64,000 nt of DNA from Cardiocondyla obscurior. Its lineage: Eukaryota > Arthropoda > Insecta > Hymenoptera > Formicidae. Location: contig NC_091881.1 of the NCBI RefSeq assembly GCF_019399895.1, positions 1,428,501 through 1,492,500 of the forward strand. The letters are read 5' to 3'. A model generated the notes under the pieces. It saw nothing but the letters and a program-made list of their open reading frames with translations. It was not told the DNA's origin and made no database searches. A program made the position numbers and the translations under genes. Shown piece by piece: positions 1 through 11,884 of this stretch. Position 1 is the stretch's first letter. Every line of letters begins with the position of its first letter.

Positions 1-1619
1 GTGCTAAGACTTCTCTTTGCAATGCTCTCACAGTTGCGCTCTCACAATTAATATATCAACAGGTGTTTTACGATTTTGCCTATATAATCGCTAAGATATA
101 GATAATGCAAAAACAAAGTACAGTGGATACCACTTTGTATCATAATGATACATTAATTCAAAGTTATATAAAAATCCTTAAATCTGATGACACAATCAGC
201 ATTGCTGTTTACTTTGATTTTAACGTTCTAATGAGCATTTTACTAACAAACAGTTCTGTGAACTCCCCTATTAGTCATTAGTATCTGTTACGAGTGTCTC
301 ACGCGTTTATCTTTGAGTTTGACGCTGTAATTAACGTTTTACTAACAAATGGTCCTGCAAGCATCTGAGTTACTCATTTGCATCTGTTACAAATGTCTCT
401 CCCACGTAAAGTTGATGCGAAATGTGCGATGTAGCACGCGATTATTTTACGAGTCGACAATGAAAACAAGCACATGTTGCTAATTGCTCGCACGATTTTT
501 TTTCGAACGATTAAAGGAATACACCGGGGGCCAGGCTCGTTTGATAATTAATCAGAATAACAGTTGTCACTGCCAATCGGTAAATTTGCAATGTAATATA
601 GACAAGCGCGATTTAATATTTAAGCCATTGTATCATAAAAAATGCATACAAAAATTAAAAAAATAACATTTTTATAGGCCATGAATGTTTTAAATTGGAA
701 AACTTATCTTTACAAAATATAACATGTGCTTGTTACATTTAAAAAATATATATAGTATTATACTGTATTATATTAAAAAGTTTTATGTAATTGTTTAAAA
801 ACGCCACAGATCGTTATGTGGACGTACATGTTTAAATAGTAAAAAAAATTAAAAATAAATATATAAAATTAATAACTGATACTGCATCTTGTGCTTAAAA
901 CGTGTACTGAAATCGAAACGAAACGAAATCACCGTTACGCCGCATTCTCGGCATTGAAGTAATTTGTACCGCGCCTAATCAGGATGGGTGTGGCTCTTGT
1001 GACGTATTTAATGAACTATACAGCATGCTCGTTATTGTACCTATATATTTATATCGATTTACAGCAAATCGAAAACGAAACGAAAAAAAATAGCACGCAA
1101 TGTTTTTCAAAAATCTAAATGTCTATTTGTTACTTTGCCGATTTTCAAACAAATGTGTCTAACGTAAGATTTTCAGAACACGTTATTAAAAATTTAAATA
1201 TACCCTCATATAATATATTGCCTGATAAAAAAATGGATTTTTGTTTTATTTAAAAAAGTATTTTAAAACGAAAAAAAAGTTAAGCATTAAAATTAAATTT
1301 AAAACTTGAAACTAAATGAGTCATCTACAAGCAATAATTAAATTTTAACATAGTTTACTTTGCGTAGTGCATCCTGTATTTATAAACATGAAATGCATTA
1401 TTCCATACCTATATGCATTAGCCCTCTATTAAATAAGTTATTCAAGTTAATAATTAATTTTACTCCGCGCTGAATTTACGCGAATCGGTTAACATTAATA
1501 TTATTTTATATTGTAGAATTGTTTTATTATCTCAAATTAAAAAACGAAATTGTAATTATTATTTGTCCACTTACAAAGCACCACTTTTCATGTTATTGTA
1601 AAAAAAATTTATAACTCAC
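1..1619. other. AT-rich non-coding stretch
   Basis: I see no supported gene here. The sequence is very AT-rich with many homopolymer runs and stops in all frames. The only structure I can support is the tandem duplication near its left end, listed separately. If the exon-like unit at 1620-2134 is transcribed leftward, a further exon could lie here, but I could not identify one. Confidence 0.6.
213..406. repeat. Diverged tandem duplication, two units of about 99 bp
   Basis: Two head-to-tail units start at 213 and 312. Both begin with TTTGA, then share ACG.T.TAAT, TTTTACTAACAAA, GTYCTG, GTCATT/CTCATT, ATCTGTTAC and TGTCTC in the same order. By eye about 70 percent of positions match, so the duplication is old. 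There is no coding frame in it and no obvious third unit on either side. Confidence 0.6.
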
Positions 1620-2134
1620 CGATTTGATGCGCAGCGGCGGAGTTACAGCAACGTAGATACGGCAATACTGAAATATTAAAATTAAACATATTAATTGTAA
1701 AAGCCTTTCAAAATAATATCATTTATATAAAATTTAAAATTTATTAAAAATAAACTTCTAAACGATTTTAATTGACTCTTTTTAATTAAACAATAAAATT
1801 AAAGTTACTTATTATTTTGACAAAACTTCTAATCAACTAGATTTTTCACAAATGTAAAATAGCATTTCATTATTATTTATTAAATTTATTTTAAGATTTA
1901 TTAAAAGAAAAAAATTATCAACATACATTGCAAAATATTATAAATTTAAAACAAATAAAAAATATTACTCACCGAAACGTTGCTCCGCCGAAACATGATG
2001 CCTCTGCCAAGGCTTCCTCCTCCTCTCAGTTTTCGATATGAGCCTTCCTTCGGTCCACTGATCACTTGCGAAAAACCCAGCGAACAAATTAAAGTCGGCG
2101 ACAATGATAAGTCTGCTTCTTCTCCAGGTCCCTA
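1620..2134 (-). ncRNA. Two-exon splice-bounded unit, copy 1 (exon A 2134-1973, exon B 1667-1620)
   Basis: Read on the minus strand, exon A begins after the acceptor TGTGCTTTTCAG, runs 162 nt and ends TTTCG at the donor GTGAGTAATATT. After an intron of 305 nt comes exon B: acceptor TAATATTTCAG, 48 nt, ending CATCAAATCG at the donor GTGAGTTAT. Exon A ends with the signature CTGAGAGGAGGAGG, then GGCATCA, then CGGCGGAGCAAC. Exon B contains CTCCGCCGCTGCGCATC. The same two-exon arrangement, with similar intron length, occurs at 17901-18401, and exon A alone at 12982-13141 and at 63602-63877. An open frame spans exon A here, but a one-base length difference relative to the right-arm copy shifts it and the 17.9 kb copy has stops, so I infer a non-coding spliced exon family or an element leader. 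Transcription is not shown by the sequence. Confidence 0.45.
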
Positions 2135-2550
2135 CTGAAAAGCACAGAAAATATTTCACTTAGTTAACATTCTCAGAAAGTTATTCGCTTCGTACACATT
2201 TTTCGCGTAAAAAATACACAACGCGTAATCGAAACTCGTTAGCTACGTCGTCAAGCGCGCGAGAAGATCACGGAAAATATGCAGGTGAGTTATATCCATT
2301 GTCAAAGTTACCGTAAACGTTGTACACTTGCCTGCTCAGTCGCCGGTGAGAGAATGAGAGAGAGAACAACGAGAAAAGTAGGTCACCAGTCAGCTGACGC
2401 ACCAGTAAAATATATTTCGACTCTCCTTACACTCCACCTCATCTAACTCTGCCAAGCAACCAGCTATGTGACCGAATAGCATCCACGTAAAACACTGAAC
2501 ACGCGAAAAGATCACGGAAAATACGCGCGCGAGTTATATCCACCGTCAAG

Positions 2551-2728
2551 ATTACCGTGGACGTTGCACATCTGCCTGCTCAGTCGCCGGTGAGAGCATG
2601 AGAGAGACAGAACAACGAGAAAAGTAGGTCACCAGTCAGCTGACTGGTGACCTATTTTTATCGTTATTCTTTTTCTCTTATGCTCTCACTGCTGGTGACT
2701 GAGCAGGCATGTACAACGTATACTGGTA
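2551..2728. repeat. Near-palindrome, left arm
   Basis: The sequence folds on itself around 2639/2640, where ACCAGTCAGCTGACTGGT (2631-2648) is a perfect palindrome. The arms of roughly 90 bp pair imperfectly outward: GAGCATGAGAGAG pairs with CTCTTATGCTCTC, GCCTGCTCAGTC with GACTGAGCAGGC, and GTGGACGTTG with CAACGTATAC. The same structure lies in the right arm at about 12385-12565. A transcript through this would form a long hairpin. Confidence 0.75.
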
Positions 2729-2862
2729 ACTTACATTTTGACTCTCCCTACACACCACCTCATCAAACAAACGTTGCCTAGCAACCAGCTATGTGACCGA
2801 ACAGCACACACGTAAAACATTGAGCGCGCGAGCACGGCGTCACCCGCTCTAGCGACATCTGC

Positions 2863-3141
2863 TTGTCGACCGTAACATCGTCCATTACTTGTCGCCCGTT
2901 ACACCCCGACACAGAGTTACATAAAAGTATTTCACTTACTTTTCAAGAACGAAGGGTAACCGGATGTACTCTCCGCATTCCGAGGCCATGGGTAGAAGAT
3001 GATTTATGCCCGGGGTGTATCGTCATTCGAGTCCTCGAGCGCGCACGGCGACACCTGACTCTTTTTATGCACATCACTCCTATAAAAAAATTTACAGTCC
3101 AAATAATTTGTCGAATATCGATCGGTTTCGTCATTAATTAG
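2863..3141 (+). other. Conserved open frame in left arm, probably not a gene
   Basis: A 92-codon ATG-initiated frame is present here and, with three amino-acid changes, in the right arm on the minus strand (11974-12252). Of the four base differences between copies three change the amino acid, which is not a sign of purifying selection. The predicted peptide has no domain, signal peptide or membrane segment I recognise. The frame probably survives because the copies are young. Confidence 0.2.
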
Positions 3142-3230
3142 CAAATAACATATATGTATAATTCAGGTTTAAATGAGTATTATATAACTTATGCTTTTTT
3201 ATAATTAATTATATATAAATTATATATTAA

Positions 3231-3545
3231 TATATAACTTACGCTGCAAGAAGAAATAATGATCGTAGATGCTCTGTCCATACAGGAAATAAATCGGGGA
3301 AGGTAATCTGCACCAGATATATCGTCTTTCAGGAAACATTTGCGGAACTTCCAACACAAGCGGAGCACCTGCTGGCTACATCCTCTCTCGTTAGCTTCCA
3401 AAAAGGGACTGGTAAGAACATGGATGTGCTCGCACAACCAGAACTACAGCGCCTCCACACGGATGCGCTGTCTGCATTTGCAAGTTGCGCCGCGTTCGCC
3501 GACAATTATTACACGCTCAACGACTTTAATCGCTACGAAATTTAA
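3231..3545 (+). other. Open frame without ATG in left arm, unrecognised
   Basis: An unbroken frame of about 104 codons runs from just after a TAA at 3228 to a TAA at 3543-3545. The right arm carries the same frame on the minus strand ending at 11570. The peptide contains AEHLLATS, LAQPELQRLHTDALSAFAS and ends DFNRYEI, with a composition closer to a real protein than most frames here, but I recognise no family. Splice-like signals also lie inside it (TCGTCTTTCAG at 3321-3331, CTG then GTAAGA near 3411), so it could instead be two pieces of a spliced transcript. All other frames in this patch are fairly open too, so chance is a serious alternative. Confidence 0.25.
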
Positions 3546-3683
3546 CATGTATACGCCGAATATTATATTAAATATTAATTAGATGTTAAAGTTAATGCAT
3601 GTGTAACAGAGAGATACGTCGATTTCACGCATTTTTCATTGCAAGACAGGGCTAATGCCTTGTTACTGAATCCGGAGCGCTGA

Positions 3684-3750
3684 TTGGTTGCAGGTTGCTT
3701 AGGCGGATTCGTATATAAGGTGGCGCATCTCACGATTAAGTCACACTTCG
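3684..3750 (+). promoter_or_regulatory. Promoter-like block facing into the spacer, left arm
   Basis: A reversed CCAAT box (ATTGG, 3684-3688) is followed by TATATAAG at 3713-3720 and an initiator-like TCACACTT at 3742-3749, giving the normal TATA to start spacing of about 30 bp. All three elements are kept in the right arm on the opposite strand. The predicted transcript begins with a CATGAAGACTTCATG palindrome and then CTGCAGAAGCAG followed by seven T (3797-3803 region), which resembles a short hairpin plus T-run. Function is inferred from motif spacing only. Confidence 0.4.
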
Positions 3751-3872
3751 CATGAAGACTTCATGGAGTCAACATCTCTTACTGCAGAAGCAGTTTTTTT
3801 AAGAATAGCCGCTTTTAATATGAAAATATAATTACTTGACACAGCGAGAGAATAAAAGAATTAAAAATAATT

Positions 3873-6800
3873 CTATATTTTACAGAAACAAGTATATGCA
3901 TAAATCATATTTAAAAAACCAAATTTAGTTAATAAAATAATTCTTTAAATTAATGTTTATTGTAACATCGCGTATCTTTATTTAAAATTGTTATTTCGAA
4001 AACGATCAGTGACTGTTTAGAATGCAGTCGGCTGAGACTACCGGTTGAATCCTTGTAAGGATGACGCCAATTAAACCGCATTGCACGCATGGCGAGACTT
4101 GATATTGCGTGTTCGAGAAACAACAACACATAGAAGATTCCCTTGAGCTTCAAGTTCAGGGCGCGCGTCTCTCGACGTTATAGCTTAGATTGGCGAGAGA
4201 TGTTTGCATCATCGAGTCTTCACCACGAAGGAATTACGGACATTGCTACGAGCAAGCCGGTTGCATCATTGAGGATCGTTGTACCTCGCGAGCCGTCCTC
4301 GGATCGAGCAAGATCATGGATCGTCCTCGAGACGAGCGCGCAATCTCCACGACTCTTCCGCAGTTCATTCAACGTCTCTGAGTCATTTGCGGATTGTAGT
4401 TCCACGTGCTTGGAAATCAAATCGTAGAATGTTAAAGATTAATTTTTACGGGACAATATTTTTACGGGAAATCAGTATAAATTGATTTAAATTTTATTTT
4501 TCTATAAAGCTGTTAGTTATCATTAAATTAAAGCCAACATATATTTTTATATAAGTTTTAATTATCTTATTTATATTTTTTTAAATTATTAAATTTATTA
4601 TTTGATTGGATCTCGAAGTGTCGTAGTTCGTTGACATTAAGAAAAAATTGGGGGCAGTTAATCAATTAAAACGCACTGACAAGTACGTATCACCTGTCTA
4701 ATCGCGAAGTGTCAATATTTCGCAAAAGACTCCCTGCAAAGGCTCGTTCGCTCATGTTCGCCTCACGCCGCCTAATGGCTACTTGCACGATATATCGACG
4801 CGATATATACCAGGCCGCTGGCATTGATCGCTAGATATTTCATAATCTATGAGCACGGGCCTGTTATTTTCTTGCTCCTGTAGTAATTAGATTCCGCGAC
4901 TGCAAACCGCCCATCCGAGCCCAATCGTTCCGGTAGGGTGATGATAAGCCGAAAGGGAAACCGTTGATAAGTACCTGCTTATTTCTCGTGCCTATTTTCC
5001 GCACAATTATTCGTCTTTTTTTCATTTTAAACGGCCGTTTTGAAACTTAAAGAGCATGCATGCACGATCAAAAAGTCAAGAATGTACAGTGTTGAATGCA
5101 ATCGCCATAAATCACGCGCTCGCAAATCAAAATGCAGCAGTTTAAAAACGAACGCGAATACAGGGTATTTAATTATGAGTTGCAAAGTGTTAAATAAAAT
5201 ATATGTATATAACAAGTATCGCACTAATAATTAAGCAGAGCACTATTGTCATTTTGCATAATGATAATACGACGCGAATATACTTTCCGCAGCTTATTAT
5301 ACGAGGATACTTATTCTCTTTAGACGATTACTATCGAAATCGTTTCTCGCAACACAATACACAATAAATGAGATACGTGCATACACGCGATAGATATGCA
5401 TATACGTATGCCGCCAAGAAACGACGATGGAGTTGATCTCTCGTAACGGATTCCAAGGATTAAATTAATTCGTTTCCAATTAGATGGTCCCCGGCGCGAA
5501 TTATGCGAAGGTAGGCAAAGCGTGGATCCCGTAGTATGCAATATTTTAATTATGCGCCGATGCGTGGGACGAATCGCGCCTGACGCAACGGAGAAACTAA
5601 CGCGATAAAACCGCTGTAATTTTCCAGGTTGAGCACAGAGGCTGCTGTCGACGCCTCCACTTTTATTTATTGCACGCCGTTGATTAATGCGGAATCGAGG
5701 CACACATTCGCGCCGTACGATAAATTCTCCGTTTGCAATGATAATAAAGGCGCGATATGCCGCGCTATCTGTTCGTCAATCGAATCTAATGCAACAGAGT
5801 CAATGTAGTCGGTCTTAATTACAAGCAGGATGGGAAATAGTATTTTATTACTGTTCTTGTTGATGTGCGAAATTTAAGCTCCTTAACACATCGGGTTTCG
5901 TATGCAAGGTAATTTAATAGATTTTCGTAATGAGAACTATTTGACGACACAAAAATTCGTATGAAGATAACGTACCTATGTCGCACGTATTTTGCAAAAA
6001 TTTAATTTGCAGATACGCTTGTAAGACATGCTATTAAAACGATTACATAGTCCAACTAGCGTCATGTGCAAGTAGCGTTTCAAAAAACTTTCATTAACCA
6101 TCGAGCGAATATCTAATGAATTATTTAGAACCGTAAATTTGTACATTTCTATACGCATTTCTGGGAATAGAGCTGCTTACGAAAAGGAGTCGCGGAATCT
6201 TGTTTTATATTTCTTTTCTTCTTTTTTGTGTGCTGCTTTTTATAACGTTGCAATTTTTTTTATCGATTTAATGCATTTCATGCAATTTAATATCGAATAC
6301 CGTTACTTTAGTTAATGCAAATTATAAACGTAATTATTGCTGCATGGAATGCAGTGTTGTAAAAGTGTTATTGTGTCAGTTTATGATCGCATTAACCCCA
6401 TGGTTCAATGGAAAAGATTAATCATAGCTCAGCTAATTAAATCTCTTTGGAAACATTTTCAGTGCGTAACGGCAATACTTTTGGCAGTAAAGGGAGATTT
6501 AATATTCATACTAAAAATTACGTGTTATAAACGAAATTTCAAGCATGCGAAGCTGCCATTTAATTAGACTTGAACATTCTTGAGGAAGTTATTAAATGAT
6601 AAAACTATAACTTATGTTTGCACGGAAAAAAAGAAAAAATTAAATGTTATTCTGGAAATTTACCAAAACGTGAGTGTGCACGTACACAAATTTTTTTTTA
6701 TTTTTTCTGCCAAGATTATCTGCAATATTTATTAACATACGCAAATGTCTTAAAAAGTATTCTGCGTTAACTATCTTTTGCATAATAACACATACGATAT

Positions 6801-9800
6801 AAATGCGTGGGCTCTCGCCGATATTCGCTTATAGAGCAGCAACGTGGATATCTATGCCATTATAGAGCCGTGCGTGTAACCGCGGAGAAAGTTCGGCGTG
6901 CGGCTGCCGGAGCATAATGCAATCGACGTTAATGCGCACTAAAAATGGATCGTGTTTATTAACATTGCCTCCTTGCGGATACGCTGCCGCGTACTTGTCC
7001 GGATCTATCGGAATGAAAGGAATTGCCGCGGACGAATGATCAGATACCGGCAGGAAATAACGCCCCAACGTTAACGCGAAATTTGTCGGAAACAAATAAT
7101 AATTTTATCTCTGATCGATGCCGGGGATTGGCCGCGCAGCCTTTGATTCTTCCGTTCGGCAAACGATAGATGAAATTGTTAAGCAGCGAGCAGGAAATTA
7201 AAGTCCCGTTTATTGCGCCGCCGCTTGCCGTTCGAAAGTGCACGCTGTATTTTCGCTGTAACTTTGGGTTCGTGGGTGTCCATTTGGAATAACGAGAGAG
7301 AAAGTCAGATGATACAAAATAACATATCAACATTAAATATGTGTTAAACATAAATCTCGGCGCGGATCGATAACGCATGCCAGAACGTGTTACATTAATT
7401 GTATGACATTGAATTAATTTATCTGATCCGTACGTTCTTGACGTGCCTGTAACAATATTAAAATCCACGCAACAATTATCTAAATTGCATTGTTCACATG
7501 TACCGCGGATATTATTGCAAAAGCGATTATAGCCCTGTGCATATCTTTTTGTGCCTTTAAAAAGTTTACATAGCCGATATAACGTAATGCAAAAAATAAT
7601 AATTGCATGTTGAACTTACGTATTCTTACTACATGTTTTTATCGAGTATACATGCAACAATTATTTAAAATTACTTAAATTATTTTAAGTCAAAGGTTTT
7701 GTGGCTGTATTAAATTTACCAACATGTTTCACCGAGAAATACTTAACATTAAATACTCTTGTGTCTTTAATTGCTGGAGCATATTTAAGTGTACAAAAAT
7801 CCACGTTGCTTTTTCCGTTCTTTTTTTTTTTTGCCCCGGGAATAAAAATAGAATTTGGAACAGGAATTCGCATTTGCTTGAGAAAACCGCATATCCGTTC
7901 ATGTTATAAAGAAATAAGAAGCATGTCAAAGTGATATTTTTAACGGCAATTTTCACACGGTAGTAGCTACGTTCGATAGTTATATACGTAATCATGCACA
8001 ATATATTTCCCGGCATCATGCCATTTCATGGTTCGAAACCATTCAACAGCTGGCGTACAAGATTCATTAATCTTGCTACGTGATCTACCGATTCTGATTG
8101 ATCAAGAACGTTGATGTAACTAAAACGTTTGTAAGCTTGCCGGAAAAAGACGACAATTTATCATCGCGTAATAGATCCCATTATTATAACTTTACGCTAG
8201 CTTGATTTCATGCGCAACATGTGTCCTCTCCTATCTAACAGTCTGACGATGAAATTAATTAATAATTTTAATTTAAAAATCACTGGCACAAACAAAACAT
8301 TTTTTTTTCAATTAATTAAAATTTTAAAGGATGGCGAAAATGCGATTTTAAAACGTAAACTTGGCAGAAAAAAATATTTTACAGCTTTATAAGTTATTTA
8401 TGTTACACTGTTGATTAATCTAAATTTAGTATTTCATAAATAATTAATTTTAAGCAAGTAATAAAACTTTAAAAGTGTAAGTTCAATAATTTGTGCTAGA
8501 TTTCTAATGAAACTTTACTTGCATGTCTTTTCATTATCGATTATTGCGTTTTCAACTTATTGATTAGCCAATAGCTGTTTGCAAGTTGTACACGGGATAT
8601 TTCCAATAAAATTTTCTTAAAACTACATAAACCGCATTTATATCAGTTAATTTCAATAACATCAGAGACTTGCGCGTTAGCAGTAAAAAAATTTAACATC
8701 CCGTGTTAATTCACGCATATCGAATCGGTGTTCTAATACTAATTAATATTCGATCTCTCTATGCAAAGTAGCTCAAAATAAAAGCGTTCGAATCAAATAA
8801 TCGTACATACAACTGATCCAACCAGTATCCGTTATGATTATAATATATCAGTGCGTTTAATTTATTCACTTACTTTTATCACTTCTGATATAATTTTTTG
8901 ATTTAGATATAATTGTGATTTACGATGTGGTTTTTCACGCGCGAGTAATATATTTTATTTATTTAAATAATTAAAGATTTTTTTTATCATACTTCGAGGA
9001 ATTTATAAAATTAATTGATAATCATGAATTGCTTGCAAGTACAGTTTTCATATAAATTTATATATTAGCTGCGTCATAACTGTAAATGAGGATCTTGAAT
9101 AGCGCATAATCGTAAAACGAATCAATTTTACAGTATCAGTCTCGGAGTTACCGAGCCATAAACATCCAACTTCGCTTTTCTCTAATTGTTCGTATGTATA
9201 TTCGCACGAGTAATAGTGTAACTTTACTCATAATTCATAATTATTACATGTCTTATTTGTATTCTTGTACCTGCATATTAAGAGCGGAAAACTCATACGT
9301 TTATTTAAAATTATATTAGAAAATTATTTCTAAAAAATATGCACGCAAAGTTAATGATCATAAAATAGTTTGACGAATTTAGTTTAACGTGCGAATGGCC
9401 ACGCACCATGCAGAACGCTACATATGTGCGTCAAACACCGCGTCACATCTGATAAATAATCCTTTCTCTTGCAACGTTTAATTTCGCACCGAATTCCGGG
9501 TGAGCCTGAAGTAATCTTGAGCATTTCAACGAATCCATGTGTATCACGTCACGCTATCATTAATTTGTCCTTTCTTTTCTCCAGTTTTTTAATAATTTCT
9601 TATCTTTTTTTTTTATCATATCAATGTACGTGATCTTCATGTTATTCGCTTCACTTGTACAATGTTCAAGTTATCCACCACAATATGGTTCTTGTTTGTT
9701 AGTGGATCCGATCCGATTTCAAGTAGCGAGCGGGACCAGTCGGCCGAGTTTAGTCGTGAATCACATTTGAGAGTGGTCATTCGACCGGTTAGACGCAGCG

Positions 9801-11244
9801 ATCCGTCTGTAGCATGCTCCGTTGATCCGGTGGTATGGTGAAAGGAGTTTGCGTGGCTTTTAACGCCCGCGCGTTCCAACAAATTTGCTCGCGATTCAAT
9901 ATATGGCTGATAGGCATTCGATAGCGTAACACAAGATTATGTTTTCGCGTATGACCGTGTAAAACGCACGGACTTCAACTAATAAACGCACCATTAAACT
10001 ATCAGTTGATCCTTTCAATTAAGTCGGCATCGCGGCGTTTAACTCAAATTAAAACGGCAAATAGATAAAAAAAAAAAATTGCATTCGGATAATTTAGATC
10101 CTCGTATCAGTAGCGATACGGGAAATATTACGCGTATTCTATTTGCAATATATTTTCTTGTAATTAAAGAAGCGCGCAAGCTGCATCGAATTAATTTAAT
10201 TATTAATAAAGATATGTAGCGGTAGTGGATTGTCGACTTTGGTCGCACAGTTCAGTCTTTGTTGCATAATAAAACTAGGATTCTTTATGGCCCTGAGTAG
10301 CACCTTATATCGGTTACAATCAGTGAATGCCGTTTTCGAAGGACACGCTCGGTTACAGCTAGTGCCTTGTAGACGTTGTTACATACGGTACTAAATATCC
10401 GTTACCGCGGAGTAAACGTCACGTCGCGCAAGTCATCGGCTGGAAAGCGCCCCGGGTACAGATCACCCGAAGTGATTCTCCAGCAGACTCGTGCGAACCG
10501 AGGCTGGACTTTCACAGATAGCGTGCGATCGATGCACGTGCTGGGCGCATATAGTTTTCCTTTCTAATACGTCGGTTAACATTACAGTTTACGATCCCGG
10601 AATTTACTTTTCTTTACGGAATCTCAGTTGATCATATCATAACGAAGATGTTTTCTTTTTATTTTTTATTTCTTTTAATGAAATGGCTTTTAACATAGAA
10701 ATTACATATCTTTATAAATTAACAGAAGCAATGAATTTTTTTAGATGTAAATCTGCTTTCTTATTGTAAACGCATATGTTACGAATGCGTTATGATTTTT
10801 ATCATTATTTTCAAGATCTAAGAAAGTGTTTAATTACTACCTTAAAACGTATCATAATTGATTGAAATAAAATGTAAAACAAAATATAAATTAAGCAACT
10901 ATACAGTAATACGTATAACATGAGAGAAAAAATAAAAAAACACAAATGTCGAAATAAAACCAAATTTACTTTAATTAAGAACTGTATTATAGCGAATTCT
11001 GTTTTTCGGCGCTTTAACTTTCAGTGTTACATTCGTATAGCTTGCCCCTTTATACTATACTATAATATCGATTCGGTAATATTGTAGATCGATCAGAACC
11101 AGCCTTAGAATTATTTATGGTTCACTTGCTTATGTAAAATATGATCGTATCCGTCGATTACTTTTACTTCTGTGAACGCGGAGAACGTGTCGTTGTATGC
11201 TAATTCGTGCGTAGCTAATTTGTGAAACATATCGAATATTATAA
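3873..11244. other. 7.4 kb spacer between the inverted arms, no recognised gene
   Basis: This stretch is mostly AT-rich with patches of CpG-rich sequence (for example 4140-4430, 4880-5700, 6820-7250, 9640-9900, 10300-10570). Open frames of 60-142 codons occur on both strands but none shows a domain, a conserved motif or convincing splice signals, so I do not call genes. Nothing marks it as mobile-element internal sequence: I see no transposase, reverse transcriptase or terminal repeats other than the flanking arms. The patch 4140-4430 is noted in the findings. Confidence 0.5.
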
Positions 11245-11366
11245 TCATTTATAATTCTTTTATTCTCTCACTGTGTCAAGTAATTATATTTTCATATTAA
11301 AAGCGGCTATTCTTAAAAGAACTGTTTCTGCAGTAAGAGATGTTGACTCCATGAAGTCTTCATGCG

Positions 11367-11432
11367 AAGTGTGACTTCATCGTGAGATGCGCCACCTTAT
11401 ATATGAATCCGCCTAAGCAACCTGCAACCAAT
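11367..11432 (-). promoter_or_regulatory. Promoter-like block facing into the spacer, right arm
   Basis: On the minus strand the order is the CCAAT box region (CCAAT on the plus strand at 11428-11432), TATATAAG (11403-11396) and TCACACTT (11374-11367), with the same spacing as in the left arm. It would fire toward lower coordinates, so the two arms would transcribe convergently through the spacer. The T-run after the CTGCAG hairpin is shorter here (interrupted by a C). Confidence 0.4.
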
Positions 11433-11569
11433 CAGCGCTTCGGATTCAGTAACAAGGCATTAGCCCTGTCTTGCAATGAAAAATGCGTGCAATCGACGTA
11501 TCTCTCCGTTACACATGCATTAATTTTAACATCTGATTAATATTTAATATAATATTCGGCGTATACATG

Positions 11570-11884
11570 TTAAATTTCGTAGCGATTAAAGTCGTTGAGC
11601 GTGTAACAATTGTCGGCGAACGTGGCGCAACTTGCAAATGCAGACAGCGCATCCGTGTGGAGGCGCTGTAGTTCTGGTTGTGCGAGCACATCCATGTTCT
11701 TACCAGTCCCTTTTTGGAAGCTGATGAGGAAGGATGTAGCCAGTAGGTGCTCCGCTTGTGTTGGAAGTTCCGCAAATGTTTCCTGAAAGACGATATATCT
11801 GGTGCAGATTACCTTCCCCGATTTATTTCCTGTATGGACAGAGCATCTACGATCATTATTTCTTCTTGCAGCGCAAGTTATATA
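11570..11884 (-). other. Open frame without ATG in right arm, unrecognised
   Basis: This is the mirror copy of the frame at 3231-3545, with a handful of substitutions clustered around the ATS..SFQKG part and single changes elsewhere. It ends with the same DFNRYEI and TAA. The frame has remained open in both copies, but the copies are so young that this is weak evidence for coding. Confidence 0.25.

Larger units (their letters stand above)
1815..3872 (+). repeat. Left arm of a large inverted repeat (about 2 kb)
   Basis: This block reappears in reverse complement at about 11245-13310. In the best-conserved part (2863-3141 against 11974-12252) I count only four base differences, so the copies are young. 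The inner edge fades at about 3872 just after a shared CAGCGAGAGAATAAAAGAA-like run. The outer edge fades at about 1815 inside the intron next to exon A. In order from the outside the arm holds exon A (minus strand), two direct copies of a segment of about 125 bp (2277-2398 and 2515-2642), a near-palindrome, two short open frames, and an inward promoter-like block. I could not find target-site duplications or recognise a transposase, so whether this is a mobile element or a segmental duplication is open. Confidence 0.85.

Noticed and set aside
1965..2159. Open frame of 64 codons across exon A (minus) and the matching 62-codon frame at 12957-13145
   Set aside because: The two young copies differ by one base in length in the middle, so the C-terminal halves are in different frames, and the 17.9 kb copy has stops in all frames. 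Not treated as coding.
5320..5703. 127-codon frame on the minus strand
   Set aside because: It has no domain, no splice support and lies in a CpG-rich patch where stops are rarer by composition.
7040..7468. 142-codon frame on the minus strand, the longest in the spacer
   Set aside because: No recognisable motif or conserved composition; overlapped by another frame on the same strand. Probably chance.
8030..8110. GGTTCGAAACC, resembling a tRNA T-arm
   Set aside because: No acceptor stem, D-arm or anticodon arm can be folded around it.
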